Assembly: GCA_934162285.1 (NCBI GenBank)
Contig: CAKPHY010000001.1
Location: 1-64,000, forward strand
Direction of reading: 5' to 3'
Length of the DNA stretch: 64,000 nucleotides
From: an uncultured Bacilli bacterium
GTDB taxonomy: Bacteria; Bacillota_I; Bacilli_A; RF39; UBA660
The notes under the pieces were generated by a model, which made no database searches, was not told the DNA's origin, and saw only the letters and a list, made by a program, of their open reading frames with translations. Positions 45,456 through 54,756 of this stretch are shown piece after piece. The position numbers and the translations under genes are program-made. Positions within the stretch are counted from its first letter, which is position 1. Every line of letters begins with the position of its first letter.

Positions 45456-46682
45456 TTATTTATAGTAATTTATTTGTTTATCTATTTTTAAATCATTTTG
45501 TTGATTAATTTCTAATATTTCACCAATATCTAAAACATTTTCAATAATACCATAAAGGTCATTATAATTAGGGTTTTGATATAATGAATAATTAGTGTCA
45601 TTAAAGTTCATGCTGATAATTATTGTTTTAAAACTTTTGGGAGCATTAAAGCTAATTTGATCGTTTTCACTTTTTAAAGTTATAAGTGTATCTTTAGGAA
45701 TGATTGAGTTTAAACTAAAAGCTAAAGTATTGGCTTTAGAAGTAGATTCTAGTAATTCAATCATATCTGTTCCTAGAGCAATTACTACACCACCATTTAT
45801 AGTGTAACCATCATCTGTATCAATTCCTGAATCACCGTCTTTATCACTTCCTATTACAAATATTTCGCCACCATTTATTACAAGATCTTGATTAGAATCT
45901 ATACCATCACCATTAGCATTGATGTAAAATTTACCACCATTTATAGTAATGGTTGCTCCATCTCCTCCGGCATTAATGCCATCATCGTTAGATGTTATTT
46001 GATATATTCCATCATTAAAGGTAATTGTTTGTGTTTCAGTAGCAATGCCTTCACCTTCATTTTGATTACCATTTACAATTAAGGTACCACTACCATTAAA
46101 TTCTAATGGAGCATTACTGAAAATACAGCCATCGTATTCGGAATTACCACCATCACTTAATTTATTAATTGATTGATCAGCTAAAGTTATTGTTATCTTT
46201 TTAGCATTTAAACCAATAATAGTAGCTGTTTTAGAATTATTTATTTCAACATTATCTAAAATTAATTCTACTTCATCTTCGGTGTCGATTATTACCGAAT
46301 TACTAAATGTGCCACTTAAAGTATAACTTCCTCCTTCGGTTATTGTGATGTCACTTTTTTCTTCACCTAAATTAACATTTTTATATGCAATAATATTGCT
46401 CTTATCTAAAATTACTTTATCTTTAGAAGTTTGATCTTTTATATTATTCTGAGTAGGAATTGTTAAAGCTAAAGCAATTGCTACTAAGAAAGCTTCTAAA
46501 ATAAAGATAATTATTTTATCTTTATTTTTAGTAAAATTTTTATTCATTATAACATTTACTAAAAATGATAAAGATAGTGATAATATTAATATTAATAGTA
46601 ATAATAATCTAGAACTCTTATCTATTAATATTATTCCAATTAAGGATAAAACTAATATTATTGAAACTATAATATTTTTCAT
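45456..46682 (-). CDS. DUF4353/carbohydrate-binding-domain membrane protein
   Basis: A 408-residue protein with three N-terminal helices (about 1-20, 25-48 and 58-76), then a beta-helix-like DUF4353 domain with the diagnostic D-G-I-N-A-G-G-D-G and G-D-G-I-D-S-N-Q runs and the T-I-N-G-G-x-x repeats. The domain is usually annotated as carbohydrate-binding and occurs near CotH-like or polysaccharide functions. It leads the operon with the 586-residue beta-helix protein and has the TTTAAT direct repeat upstream. Confidence 0.8.
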   Translation of the reverse strand: MKNIIVSIILVLSLIGIILIDKSSRLLLLLILILSLSLSFLVNVIMNKNFTKNKDKIIIFILEAFLVAIALALTIPTQNNIKDQTSKDKVILDKSNIIAYKNVNLGEEKSDITITEGGSYTLSGTFSNSVIIDTEDEVELILDNVEINNSKTATIIGLNAKKITITLADQSINKLSDGGNSEYDGCIFSNAPLEFNGSGTLIVNGNQNEGEGIATETQTITFNDGIYQITSNDDGINAGGDGATITINGGKFYINANGDGIDSNQDLVINGGEIFVIGSDKDGDSGIDTDDGYTINGGVVIALGTDMIELLESTSKANTLAFSLNSIIPKDTLITLKSENDQISFNAPKSFKTIIISMNFNDTNYSLYQNPNYNDLYGIIENVLDIGEILEINQQNDLKIDKQINYYK

Positions 46683-46702
46683 TCTTTCTCCTTTCTGTTT
46701 TC

Positions 46703-46735
46703 ATTTTAATATTCTAATATTAAATAAACATTAAA
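46703..46735 (-). promoter_or_regulatory. TTTAAT direct repeat and -10 upstream of the DUF4353 gene
   Basis: On the minus strand TTTAAT-GTTTA-TTTAAT (46719-46735, 11-bp period) is followed after 10 bases by TAAAAT (46703-46708). The same arrangement stands before the response regulator gene at 48634-48666. An 11-bp direct repeat near -35 is the usual form of OmpR/PhoB-family sites. Confidence 0.65.
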
Positions 46736-46743
46736 AAATAAAA

Positions 46744-46770
46744 AAAGTTTTATTTTTTGAATAAAACTTT
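46744..46770 (-). terminator. Terminator after the first histidine kinase gene
   Basis: An 11-bp AAAGTTTTATT/AATAAAACTTT stem with a T7 run on the minus strand, overlapping the kinase stop. Confidence 0.8.
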
Positions 46771-47949
46771 AAATGTTGTAACTTCATCTTTTGATGCAGC
46801 ACTTATTATACCTTTATGATTTAAAACAATATTTTTTGCAATAGCTAAACCCAAGCCATATCTTCCTTCTTTACGATTTCTTGATTTATCTACACGATAA
46901 AATCTTTCAAATATTTTTTCTTCTTCACCTTTAGGAATTTCTGATCCTTCATTTTGAATAGTTAATATTATATTTTCGTTTGCTTCCAATTTTATTTTAA
47001 TTGTACTATTTTTTTTAGCATGTTTAATTGCATTATCTAGGAGTATTTCAACTAATTGCTTAATGCTTCCTTCATCTAAAGTCATCATTATATTAGGTTC
47101 AATATTATATTCTAATTTTAAATGACTTTCATAAGCTTTACCTTCAAAAGTTAATGTTTGAAGTTCAATTATTTTAGATAAATTGGCTTCTTCAAACTTA
47201 TATGTTTCTTGATATTCTGAATGAGCCAGCTCTAACAAATTGTTTATCAGCCTATTCATGCGTTCTGATTCAACATTGATATTTTTAAGCCACTTTTCAT
47301 TATAGTTTTCTTCTAAAGCTTCACTACTAGCTATTATAACTGAAAGGGGTGTTTTTAATTCATGGGAAGCATCGGCAATAAATTGTTTTTGTTTATTAAA
47401 TGTTTCTTCAACTGGTTTAATAATCCAACTAGTTATTTTTTTAGATATAAAATAGTTTATAATTTCTAATATTAAAAAGATTAGTAAAGAAATATTTAAA
47501 GAAACTAAAAGATTATTTTTGATTTTACTATTATCTAAAATAACTAAGGAATTATTGGCTTGATAAGCATACGAATAATTAGCAAAATATAAACATCCAA
47601 TATAAGTTGATTTTATATTTTTTTTAGAAAGTATTTCTTTAGCAATATTTATTATTTTAACTTCTAATTCATTATTAGAGTGATTTATAACTTCTTTTAT
47701 ATTATTGTTTTCATCTAAAAGAACAGTATAAATTGTTTGATCTAAAAACTTTATATTTTCTTTTGGTTCTTTATCTAACATTAAAGGAGGATCTTTTTTT
47801 TCAGTTTCTTGAGTCATTTTTAAATTGTTACTTATGTTATTTTTTTCTTCTAAATATTTTTGACTATTAAAAACAATAATAAAAGTTAAAATGCTTATTG
47901 TTAAGATTAGAAAAATAGTATAAAAAACTTTATTTTGAAGATTTTTCAT
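46750..47949 (-). CDS. Sensor histidine kinase of the first two-component system
   Basis: This 399-residue kinase has two helices (about 8-28 and 155-178) flanking a 125-residue extracellular sensor of no known family. There is no obvious HAMP; then H-box S-H-E-L-K-T-P-L, N-box L-L-D-N-A-I-K-H-A, and G boxes R-Y-G-L-G-L-A-I-A. It overlaps the response regulator gene by 20 bases. The signal is unknown; the likely target is the neighbouring surface-protein operon (see its repeat). Confidence 0.92.
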   Translation of the reverse strand: MKNLQNKVFYTIFLILTISILTFIIVFNSQKYLEEKNNISNNLKMTQETEKKDPPLMLDKEPKENIKFLDQTIYTVLLDENNNIKEVINHSNNELEVKIINIAKEILSKKNIKSTYIGCLYFANYSYAYQANNSLVILDNSKIKNNLLVSLNISLLIFLILEIINYFISKKITSWIIKPVEETFNKQKQFIADASHELKTPLSVIIASSEALEENYNEKWLKNINVESERMNRLINNLLELAHSEYQETYKFEEANLSKIIELQTLTFEGKAYESHLKLEYNIEPNIMMTLDEGSIKQLVEILLDNAIKHAKKNSTIKIKLEANENIILTIQNEGSEIPKGEEEKIFERFYRVDKSRNRKEGRYGLGLAIAKNIVLNHKGIISAASKDEVTTFKVLFKK

Positions 47950-48616
47950 TTTCTTCCTCCAATTTATAACCTAAGCCACGCACAGCTTTAATATTAACAT
48001 TAGAACCAATCGCTTTTAATTTTTTTCTTATGAATGATAAATATGCTTCTAGATTATTGGATTCGATTTCATTTTCAATTCCCCATACTTTATCATAGAT
48101 TTGATCTTTAGATATTATTTGATTAGGATTTTTCATGAAGTTTTCTAATAGTTGTAGTTCTTTACAAACTAATAAAACAAATTCATTAGTTTTAATACAT
48201 TTTAAAGTTGATGTTTTGATATCTAATTCTAAATCAGCATAAGATATATTTTTGGTTTTATTAATATTTAATTGAATGTTAATACGCGCTAATAATTCAT
48301 CTATATGAAATGGTTTTGTTAAATAGTCATTGGCACCATTTTCTAAACCATTTAATTTATCTTCTAAAGTTGATTTAGCTGTTAACATAATTATTTTACT
48401 ATCAATTTCTTTTTCTCTTAATGTTTTTAGAATTTCAAAACCATTTTTATTAGGTAACATTACATCTAATATAATCAAATCATAAGCATTAGTTAAAGCT
48501 TTATATAATCCTTCTTCACCATCGGTTGCAATATCTACTAAAAATTTTTCACTTTTTAATTTTGATGCAATGGCATCAGCTAAATTAAATTCATCTTCAA
48601 TTATTAATAATCGCAT
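47930..48616 (-). CDS. OmpR-family response regulator of the first two-component system
   Basis: This 228-residue regulator has receiver residues E-D (8-9), phospho-Asp in L-I-I-L-D-V-M-L-P and Lys in L-T-K-P-F. The C-terminal winged helix ends V-R-G-L-G-Y-K-L. The TTTAAT repeat in its own promoter indicates autoregulation. Confidence 0.94.
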   Translation of the reverse strand: MRLLIIEDEFNLADAIASKLKSEKFLVDIATDGEEGLYKALTNAYDLIILDVMLPNKNGFEILKTLREKEIDSKIIMLTAKSTLEDKLNGLENGANDYLTKPFHIDELLARINIQLNINKTKNISYADLELDIKTSTLKCIKTNEFVLLVCKELQLLENFMKNPNQIISKDQIYDKVWGIENEIESNNLEAYLSFIRKKLKAIGSNVNIKAVRGLGYKLEEENEKSSK

Positions 48617-48633
48617 TTTTGATCACCTTTTTC

Positions 48634-48666
48634 ATTTTAGATCTTTTTTATTAAATAAATATTAAA
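48634..48666 (-). promoter_or_regulatory. TTTAAT direct repeat and -10 upstream of the first response regulator
   Basis: On the minus strand TTTAAT-ATTTA-TTTAAT (48650-48666), 10 bases, then TAAAAT (48634-48639). Base spacing is identical to the copy at 46703-46735. Confidence 0.65.
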
Positions 48667-48675
48667 AATAGCAAA

Positions 48676-48695
48676 AAAGCACACTAAAGTGCTTT
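48676..48695 (-). terminator. Terminator after the DUF2752 gene
   Basis: A 7-bp AAAGCAC/GTGCTTT stem plus T6 on the minus strand, next to the TTTAAT repeat. Confidence 0.75.
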
Positions 48696-49062
48696 ATATA
48701 TTTCTTAGTATTCCAAACATTATTGTTATAAAAAGTAAGATGTAAGTAATAAATTTAGGAATTTGGATTTTTTTAAAGTTACAAATATACGCAAATTCAT
48801 TATATAAGTAATAAACAATAAATGCTGGTAGTAATATAAATACTAATTGGTTATAATTGAAAGCTTTTTGAAATTCACCTTCAAAAATAGCAAAAAAGCA
48901 TCTAGTTATACCACAGCCTGGACATAATAAATTTGTTAATTTGTTAAATAGACAAGGAATACCAATATGAAATTTATTAAAGATAAAGTAATAAGTAACG
49001 GCTATTAAAATTAAACCAAAATTAAATAATAGTCTTTTTTTTAGTCTATACTGCAAATTCAT
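48694..49062 (-). CDS. DUF2752 membrane protein
   Basis: A 122-residue protein with three helices and the diagnostic C-P-G-C-G-I-T-R-C motif after the first. Function unknown. Its start overlaps the DUF4234 gene end by 17 bases, as these two families are often paired. Confidence 0.85.
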   Translation of the reverse strand: MNLQYRLKKRLLFNFGLILIAVTYYFIFNKFHIGIPCLFNKLTNLLCPGCGITRCFFAIFEGEFQKAFNYNQLVFILLPAFIVYYLYNEFAYICNFKKIQIPKFITYILLFITIMFGILRNI

Positions 49063-49498
49063 TTAAATCATTTTGAATTAAGCACCATGCTACAAATTCT
49101 AAACCAAAAATAGAAAGTAATAGATATAAAACACTATTATCACTTTTATTTCCTTTATTATATTTTTGTGATGCTGCGTATAGTCTTTGAGCTGTTTTAT
49201 AAATCCAGATTAAACCATAAATATTACATGTTAAAATTGATAATAATACTACTGTTCCACCTGATGTTGTATCGCCATCATTTGCTACAATGTTCATATC
49301 ATCTTGCATTTGTGACATCCATATTAAGCCATAAATTCCACATGTTACAATCGATAATATAATTGCAGTTACTAGATCTCTTTTTGGGATTTGAGGTGCA
49401 GCAAAATTTTGATTATTTGCTTGTTCTCTACTGGCTCCACAATTTGGACAGAATCTTTCATTATCTTCTAATTTTACTCCACAATTTTTACAAAACAT
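49046..49498 (-). CDS. Zinc-ribbon DUF4234 membrane protein
   Basis: A 150-residue protein: N-terminal zinc ribbon with C-K-N-C and C-P-N-C, a short linker, then two pairs of short helices each carrying C-x-I-Y-G-L-I-W (DUF4234). Function unknown; it is membrane-associated with a cytoplasmic ribbon. Confidence 0.87.
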   Translation of the reverse strand: MFCKNCGVKLEDNERFCPNCGASREQANNQNFAAPQIPKRDLVTAIILSIVTCGIYGLIWMSQMQDDMNIVANDGDTTSGGTVVLLSILTCNIYGLIWIYKTAQRLYAASQKYNKGNKSDNSVLYLLLSIFGLEFVAWCLIQNDLNEFAV

Positions 49499-49522
49499 AG
49501 TTTCAACTCCTTTTCTGTGATT

Positions 49523-49551
49523 AAGATATCATTTTTAGGGTATTTTGTCAA
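49523..49551 (-). promoter_or_regulatory. Promoter of the DUF4234-DUF2752 pair
   Basis: TTGACA (49546-49551), 17-bp spacer, TATCTT (49523-49528) on the minus strand. Confidence 0.75.
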
Positions 49552-49561
49552 TTTTACAAAT

Positions 49562-50767
49562 TTAGTCTTTATAGTATTTAATGGTAAAAGTAGTTTTATC
49601 ATTTTCTTTAGAACTTACACTTATTTTACCATTATTTTTTTCTATTATTGTTTTAGCTAAAGAAAGTCCAATACCAAAACTATCTTCGTTAGAATTTTCA
49701 CCTTTATAGAAACGATCAAATATATGTTTTATGTCTTTATCATTAATTCCTATTCCATAATTTATTATTTCTATTTTAGAATATAATTTTTCATCGGAAG
49801 CATTTATGATAATGTTTTTATCTTTGAAAGAATGTTCAATACTATTTTTAACAATATTAGTAAGAGCTTCTACTTGCCAATTAAAATCACAATAAATATT
49901 AAAGTCATTTTTAATATTTAAATCAATCTTAATATTTTTTAAATCACTTAAAGTTGATACATTATTAACTACTTTATTAACAATTAATTTAATATTATTA
50001 AAATCATTATTATAATTAACGGCGTTAATATCAAATCTTGATAATTTTAATAAAGATTTAACTAAAAAATTTATATTATTTATTTCTCTATTTATATCAT
50101 TTATAAAATCATTTCTAACATTAGCATCCATATCGGGATCATCTATTATATTATCAAGCATAATACTTATCGACGTAAGTGGGGTTTTTAGTTGATGAGA
50201 AATGTCCTCAATTGATTTTTTTATATTATCTTTATCTTTATTAGAATTATATGCTTCTTCTTTTAGCATAACAGTTGTTTTATATATTTCATTTTTTAAA
50301 ATTGATAATTCATCTTCAGTATTATTATCTATATTTAGATAATAGTTTTTTCGATTTATTTGTTCAATTAAATTAGTAATTTCTTTTATTTTTTTACTTT
50401 GATTTTTTTTATTTATAAAAGATATTAAGATAAATAAAATAATAAAAATAATTATAATAGTATTATTGATTATTAAACTTTGAATATAATCTTTTTTACT
50501 ATTTAATATGAGATAATCATCATCAATATCAATTCCATATTCTTTTAAAACATTTTGAGAAATTACTTTACCATCTAGTATTTCTATTATATCTTTATTA
50601 TTAACTAAGGGATATTTAATACTAACTTGATATATAATGCTATTTAATGTTTGATTATATCTGATTCTATTTTTATCGTTTAATTTTATATAAAAGATAT
50701 TAAAGGCAAGGATAAAACTTAATATTATTAATACATAACTAATTATAATCTTTTTACTTTTCTTCAT
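49562..50767 (-). CDS. Sensor histidine kinase of the second two-component system
   Basis: A 401-residue kinase with two helices (about 8-26 and 98-117) around a small extracellular loop. H-box S-H-Q-L-K-T-P-L, N-box N-I-V-K-N-S-I-E-H, and F-G-I-G-L-S-L-A. The S-H-Q-L-K-T-P-L type and the neighbouring FtsX-like permease match the peptide-antibiotic sensing class (VncS/BceS relatives). It overlaps the regulator by 14 bases. Confidence 0.9.
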   Translation of the reverse strand: MKKSKKIIISYVLIILSFILAFNIFYIKLNDKNRIRYNQTLNSIIYQVSIKYPLVNNKDIIEILDGKVISQNVLKEYGIDIDDDYLILNSKKDYIQSLIINNTIIIIFIILFILISFINKKNQSKKIKEITNLIEQINRKNYYLNIDNNTEDELSILKNEIYKTTVMLKEEAYNSNKDKDNIKKSIEDISHQLKTPLTSISIMLDNIIDDPDMDANVRNDFINDINREINNINFLVKSLLKLSRFDINAVNYNNDFNNIKLIVNKVVNNVSTLSDLKNIKIDLNIKNDFNIYCDFNWQVEALTNIVKNSIEHSFKDKNIIINASDEKLYSKIEIINYGIGINDKDIKHIFDRFYKGENSNEDSFGIGLSLAKTIIEKNNGKISVSSKENDKTTFTIKYYKD

Positions 50768-51407
50768 TTTCGATTCTATAACCTATTCCTTTAATCGTGA
50801 TTATGATATCATTACCTATTTTTTCTCTTATTCTTTTCAAATAAACTGTTATGGTATTATCATTTACGTCATTGCCTGTTAAGTTATAAATATATTCGAT
50901 TAAATAGTTTCTAGTAACAGCTTTGTTTAGATTAGAAAATAGTAAATATAAAATTTTTAATTCTAAAGAAGTTAAGTTAACAATCTCATTATTTTTATAT
51001 ACTTGCATTTTATCCATATCAAATTTAATATTTTTTACTTCAATAATTCTTGCATTTTTAGATAATATTTTATTTATTCTAGCTATTAATTCTCGTGTAG
51101 AAAATGGTTTAGTTATATAGTCATTAGCACCTATTTCTAAGCCTTTGACAATATCATCTTCACTATCTTTTGCTGTTAAAAAAATTGTTGGAATATTTAA
51201 TTTTTTTATGGTGTCTAGATATAAATCAAAACCATTACCATCAGGTAAACTAACATCTAATACTATTAACTGGGGTTGATAATTATTAATAAGATATTTA
51301 CTAGAATTAATAGAATTAGCTATTTCACATTCATAGCCATTACTTTTAAAAGCGTATTCTAGTCCTTTACAAATTGTTGAATTATCTTCGATCAATAATA
51401 TTTTCAT
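50754..51407 (-). CDS. OmpR-family response regulator of the second two-component system
   Basis: A 217-residue regulator with phospho-Asp in L-I-V-L-D-V-S-L-P, K in I-T-K-P-F-S and a winged helix ending T-I-K-G-I-G-Y-R-I. It has its own promoter, with a TATAAT about 20 bases before the start, just after the ABC terminator. Confidence 0.93.
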   Translation of the reverse strand: MKILLIEDNSTICKGLEYAFKSNGYECEIANSINSSKYLINNYQPQLIVLDVSLPDGNGFDLYLDTIKKLNIPTIFLTAKDSEDDIVKGLEIGANDYITKPFSTRELIARINKILSKNARIIEVKNIKFDMDKMQVYKNNEIVNLTSLELKILYLLFSNLNKAVTRNYLIEYIYNLTGNDVNDNTITVYLKRIREKIGNDIIITIKGIGYRIENEEK

Positions 51408-51439
51408 TATTTCACTTCCTTAAACTCATTATAGCAATA

Positions 51440-51466
51440 AATAAGAGACTAAACTAGCCTCTTATT
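51440..51466 (-). terminator. Terminator after the ABC permease gene
   Basis: An 8-bp AATAAGAG/CTCTTATT stem with inner pairing, overlapping the permease stop codon. It separates the ABC transporter from the second two-component system. Confidence 0.7.
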
Positions 51467-53993
51467 AAATATTTTCATTTCTTATTGTTTCGATGATGTT
51501 ATTATTTTTTACTTTATTAACAGAATATTTCATTAAAGTAAATATAAGAATAAACACAACACTGATACTAATAATAATTCCTTTGTAAGGTAAAACATAG
51601 TTGAATTCTATTTCACCAATTAAAACTTTATAAATTACATAAGAAATTGCTATTCCGATTGGTAAACCAATAAGTAATGATTTAATGCAATAGAAGAAAC
51701 TTTCTAAGAATATCATTCTATTGAATTCATGATTAGTCATACCTATACTTTTAAGCATTGCAAATTCACTTTTTCTTAGTTCAATATTAGTAGTAATAGT
51801 ATTAAAGATATTAGTAACTCCAATTAAAGCTATTACAATAATAAATCCATATAAAAATATAGCAACAATTAAATAAATATTATTCATAGATTTAAAGGTA
51901 CTATCAATATTTGCTATACTATAATTATCAAAGTTTGCAAGCATTTTAGTAATTTCGTCTTGAAGCGTATCAGGATTATCACAATTAATAAATATAGATA
52001 TTTGATCTCTTTTCGGTAAGGTATCCATTACTTCATCACTGACGATTAAAATAGCATCACTATAATAATTTTCGTATCCCATTGGTCTTATATCGGTAAC
52101 TTTAGCAATTTCAATATCAAAGTCTTTTTCGGTTTCCTCGATCATTATTTTACTATTAATAATGTCACCAATCTTAATATCAAAAATAGAATAGCTTACT
52201 TTTTTAGCTTCATCGTCTTCGATAATCTTAATAATATCATTATTAATTAATATTCCTTTATTCTTAACTTTTTCATAATCAAGATTTAGCTTATCAACAT
52301 ATTTTTTATATTCTTTCTCACCAACGCTTAGCACAGTCAATGTTTTATTCTTAGCTTCATTACCATCATAACTATTATATTTAACTGCATCATTGGTATA
52401 TTTTAAGTTTGCTTCTAACATAGAAGTGCGGATGACTGAATAATCTTTAATTCCTTCTAATTTGGTAATATTTTCTATTTGGTCATAGTTACTTAAAGCA
52501 TCTTTAAAGATATAAACATTTAAATTATAAGTATATTCACCAAACTCCATTTTAACAACGTTGAAAGCCATGTTTATAAAGTATGATAATGCGACATAAA
52601 CAGCTACACATAATACTATGGATATAACTGTAGTTCGATATTTTTTCTTATTTCTTTTTATATTTTTATAAGATATTACACCACCGATTCCAAATAGTTT
52701 TTTTATTAGTTTTGGTGTTTTTAATTTTTTAGGATTGATTTTAATAGAACAACTATTTCTAATTGCTGCTATTGGGGATGTTTTAGATGCGATCTTTGAT
52801 GCTTTTCTAGATGATAAGAAAATAGTAATGATACTTAATATTATAGAAAAAATAATTGCTAAAATTGATACTCTAAAGATTAAAAATCCTTCTATTACCA
52901 TGGAATTTCCAATAAGAGCATTGACTACTTTAATTAGAATGAAGGAAGCAAGTATTCCACTTAATATTCCGAGTGGAATACCAATTATGGATAATAAGAA
53001 AGCTTCATAATAAACATTTTTTTTAATTTGTTTACTTGTTGCTCCAACACTAGCAAGCATACCATATTGTTTTATTTTTTCGGTTATCGAAATGTTAAAA
53101 CTATTTTTAATGCAAAAAACGGAAGTAAATATTACTATAATTATAACTACAATAGCTAAGTTAATAATTACTTTCATTGTATCATCATTAAATGAGAAAG
53201 TTTCTAGTTCAATTAAATGCTCATTTATACCAAAACTATATTTAGGATTTTCTAAATCGCCAACAATATTCTGTGTTGTTTTTCGGTAATCTTTAAGTGC
53301 ATCTTTAGTATATCTTGCATAAATGTCATAAGTACCGCTTACACTATTAGATTTGAAAGTAACGAAAGTATAACCGGGAGCAGTGTAATATTCAAAACTT
53401 GGTCTTTCGACGATACCAACTATTTTATAAGTTTTAGGGGTTGTATTTACTATTTCTTCTTCTGTTTCATTATTAAAGGGATTGCTTTGATTTAAGCTAT
53501 ATCCTTCACTTACACGATCACCAACATTTAATGTAATTGTTTCCCCTATCTCAAGGGTAAGGCGACCATTAGTTTTTAAGTGTCTAGGGATAACTATTTC
53601 GGTATCGTTTTTAGGTAATTCGCCACTTATTAGTTGAAGTCTAGTGTTTTTAAAAGCATTTTTATCCATTTCTATTATGTAGGCATAGGGCTTATATTTA
53701 TTTTTGACGCCATCAAGTTTAGCATATCCTATACCGTTAGTAACATAATAGGATTCAATACTTCTATTATTATCAAAATATTTTAAATCTTCTAAAGGAA
53801 CATTATTAAAACTAATATGATAATCGCCTTTTCTTGTTTTTTCATAATTAATCATGCTTTCTTTAAAGCTTGATACCATTGAAGAAACGGCTGTAATTAA
53901 AGCAACACTAAGGATTATTCCTATAATAGTAACAATGCTTCTTTTTTTATTCAGAATTAAATTTTTATATGTTAATTTGTTTAAGAGTTTCAC
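51465..53993 (-). CDS. FtsX-like ABC transporter permease
   Basis: An 842-residue permease: helix near 17-40, a large extracellular domain (about 45-265), three helices (about 275-400), a second repeat with helix near 455-475, another extracellular domain, and three C-terminal helices. Two FtsX domains, as in MacB/BceB-like exporters or lipoprotein-release systems. It starts 3 bases after the ATPase. It probably exports or senses peptides; substrate unknown. Confidence 0.9.
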   Translation of the reverse strand: MKLLNKLTYKNLILNKKRSIVTIIGIILSVALITAVSSMVSSFKESMINYEKTRKGDYHISFNNVPLEDLKYFDNNRSIESYYVTNGIGYAKLDGVKNKYKPYAYIIEMDKNAFKNTRLQLISGELPKNDTEIVIPRHLKTNGRLTLEIGETITLNVGDRVSEGYSLNQSNPFNNETEEEIVNTTPKTYKIVGIVERPSFEYYTAPGYTFVTFKSNSVSGTYDIYARYTKDALKDYRKTTQNIVGDLENPKYSFGINEHLIELETFSFNDDTMKVIINLAIVVIIIVIFTSVFCIKNSFNISITEKIKQYGMLASVGATSKQIKKNVYYEAFLLSIIGIPLGILSGILASFILIKVVNALIGNSMVIEGFLIFRVSILAIIFSIILSIITIFLSSRKASKIASKTSPIAAIRNSCSIKINPKKLKTPKLIKKLFGIGGVISYKNIKRNKKKYRTTVISIVLCVAVYVALSYFINMAFNVVKMEFGEYTYNLNVYIFKDALSNYDQIENITKLEGIKDYSVIRTSMLEANLKYTNDAVKYNSYDGNEAKNKTLTVLSVGEKEYKKYVDKLNLDYEKVKNKGILINNDIIKIIEDDEAKKVSYSIFDIKIGDIINSKIMIEETEKDFDIEIAKVTDIRPMGYENYYSDAILIVSDEVMDTLPKRDQISIFINCDNPDTLQDEITKMLANFDNYSIANIDSTFKSMNNIYLIVAIFLYGFIIVIALIGVTNIFNTITTNIELRKSEFAMLKSIGMTNHEFNRMIFLESFFYCIKSLLIGLPIGIAISYVIYKVLIGEIEFNYVLPYKGIIISISVVFILIFTLMKYSVNKVKNNNIIETIRNENI

Positions 53994-53995
53994 AA

Positions 53996-54667
53996 TTATG
54001 CCTCCTTAACAATTTTTCCATCTTCAATTTTAATTATTCTATCAGCTATCTCAGCTAATTCTAAATTATGAGTAATCATAATAATAGTTTGATTTAATTC
54101 TTTATTAGATTTTCTAAGTAATTCAACAATCTCTTCACTAGCTTTAGAATCTAAATTTCCTGTAGGTTCATCAGCTAAAATTATAGATGGTTTTGTTATT
54201 AAAGCACGACCTATAGAAGTTCTTTGTTGTTGTCCACCAGATAATTGATTTGGCAAATGATGACGTCTTCTTTCTAATCCTAAAAGAATTAACATTTCAT
54301 TTAAATCTATTCTATTTACACTTCTTCCATCAAGTTCTAAAGGTAAAGATATATTTTCTTCAACATCTAATATAGGTATTAAATTATAAAATTGATATAT
54401 TAATCCAATTTGTCTTCTTCTAAATATAGCAAGTTTATCATCATTCATACTAAAAATATCTTTATCATTAATATAAACTTTTCCACTAGTAGGTCTATCT
54501 ACGCCACCTATTAAGTGAAGAAGTGTACTTTTACCACTACCAGAAGCACCAACTATAGCCACAAATTCACCTTTCTTAACACTAAAAGATACATTATCTA
54601 AAGCAACAACTTTAGTGCTATCTTTCCCGTATACTTTTGTTAAATTTTCAACTTTTAATATTTCCAT
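53996..54667 (-). CDS. ABC transporter ATP-binding protein (MacB/LolD/BceA family)
   Basis: This is 223 residues from the ATG at 54667 with an AAGGA site; the frame runs open to 54688 without one. Walker A G-A-S-G-S-G-K-S-T, signature L-S-G-G-Q-Q-Q-R, Walker B I-L-A-D-E-P-T-G-N-L-D, switch His. Energises the FtsX-like permease. Confidence 0.95.
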   Translation of the reverse strand: MEILKVENLTKVYGKDSTKVVALDNVSFSVKKGEFVAIVGASGSGKSTLLHLIGGVDRPTSGKVYINDKDIFSMNDDKLAIFRRRQIGLIYQFYNLIPILDVEENISLPLELDGRSVNRIDLNEMLILLGLERRRHHLPNQLSGGQQQRTSIGRALITKPSIILADEPTGNLDSKASEEIVELLRKSNKELNQTIIMITHNLELAEIADRIIKIEDGKIVKEA

Positions 54668-54692
54668 ATATTTTTTCCTTTCATTCAATATA

Positions 54693-54726
54693 ATTATATG
54701 ACTCTATAAGTGACATCTAAATGACA
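54693..54726 (-). promoter_or_regulatory. ABC operon promoter with 11-bp direct repeat
   Basis: TGTCA occurs twice with an 11-bp period on the minus strand (54722-54726 and 54711-54715); TTTAGA (54716-54721), 17 bp, TATAAT (54693-54698) is the likely promoter. The repeat around -35 is the expected shape of an OmpR-family site. The second two-component system is the natural candidate regulator. Confidence 0.6.
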
Positions 54727-54733
54727 AAAATAA

Positions 54734-54756
54734 AAGATCAAAATTATTTTGATCTT
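54734..54756 (-). terminator. Terminator beyond the dacA 3' duplicate
   Basis: A 10-bp AAGATCAAAA/TTTTGATCTT stem. The matching place at the intact dacA end (56951) keeps only the right arm. Confidence 0.75.
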
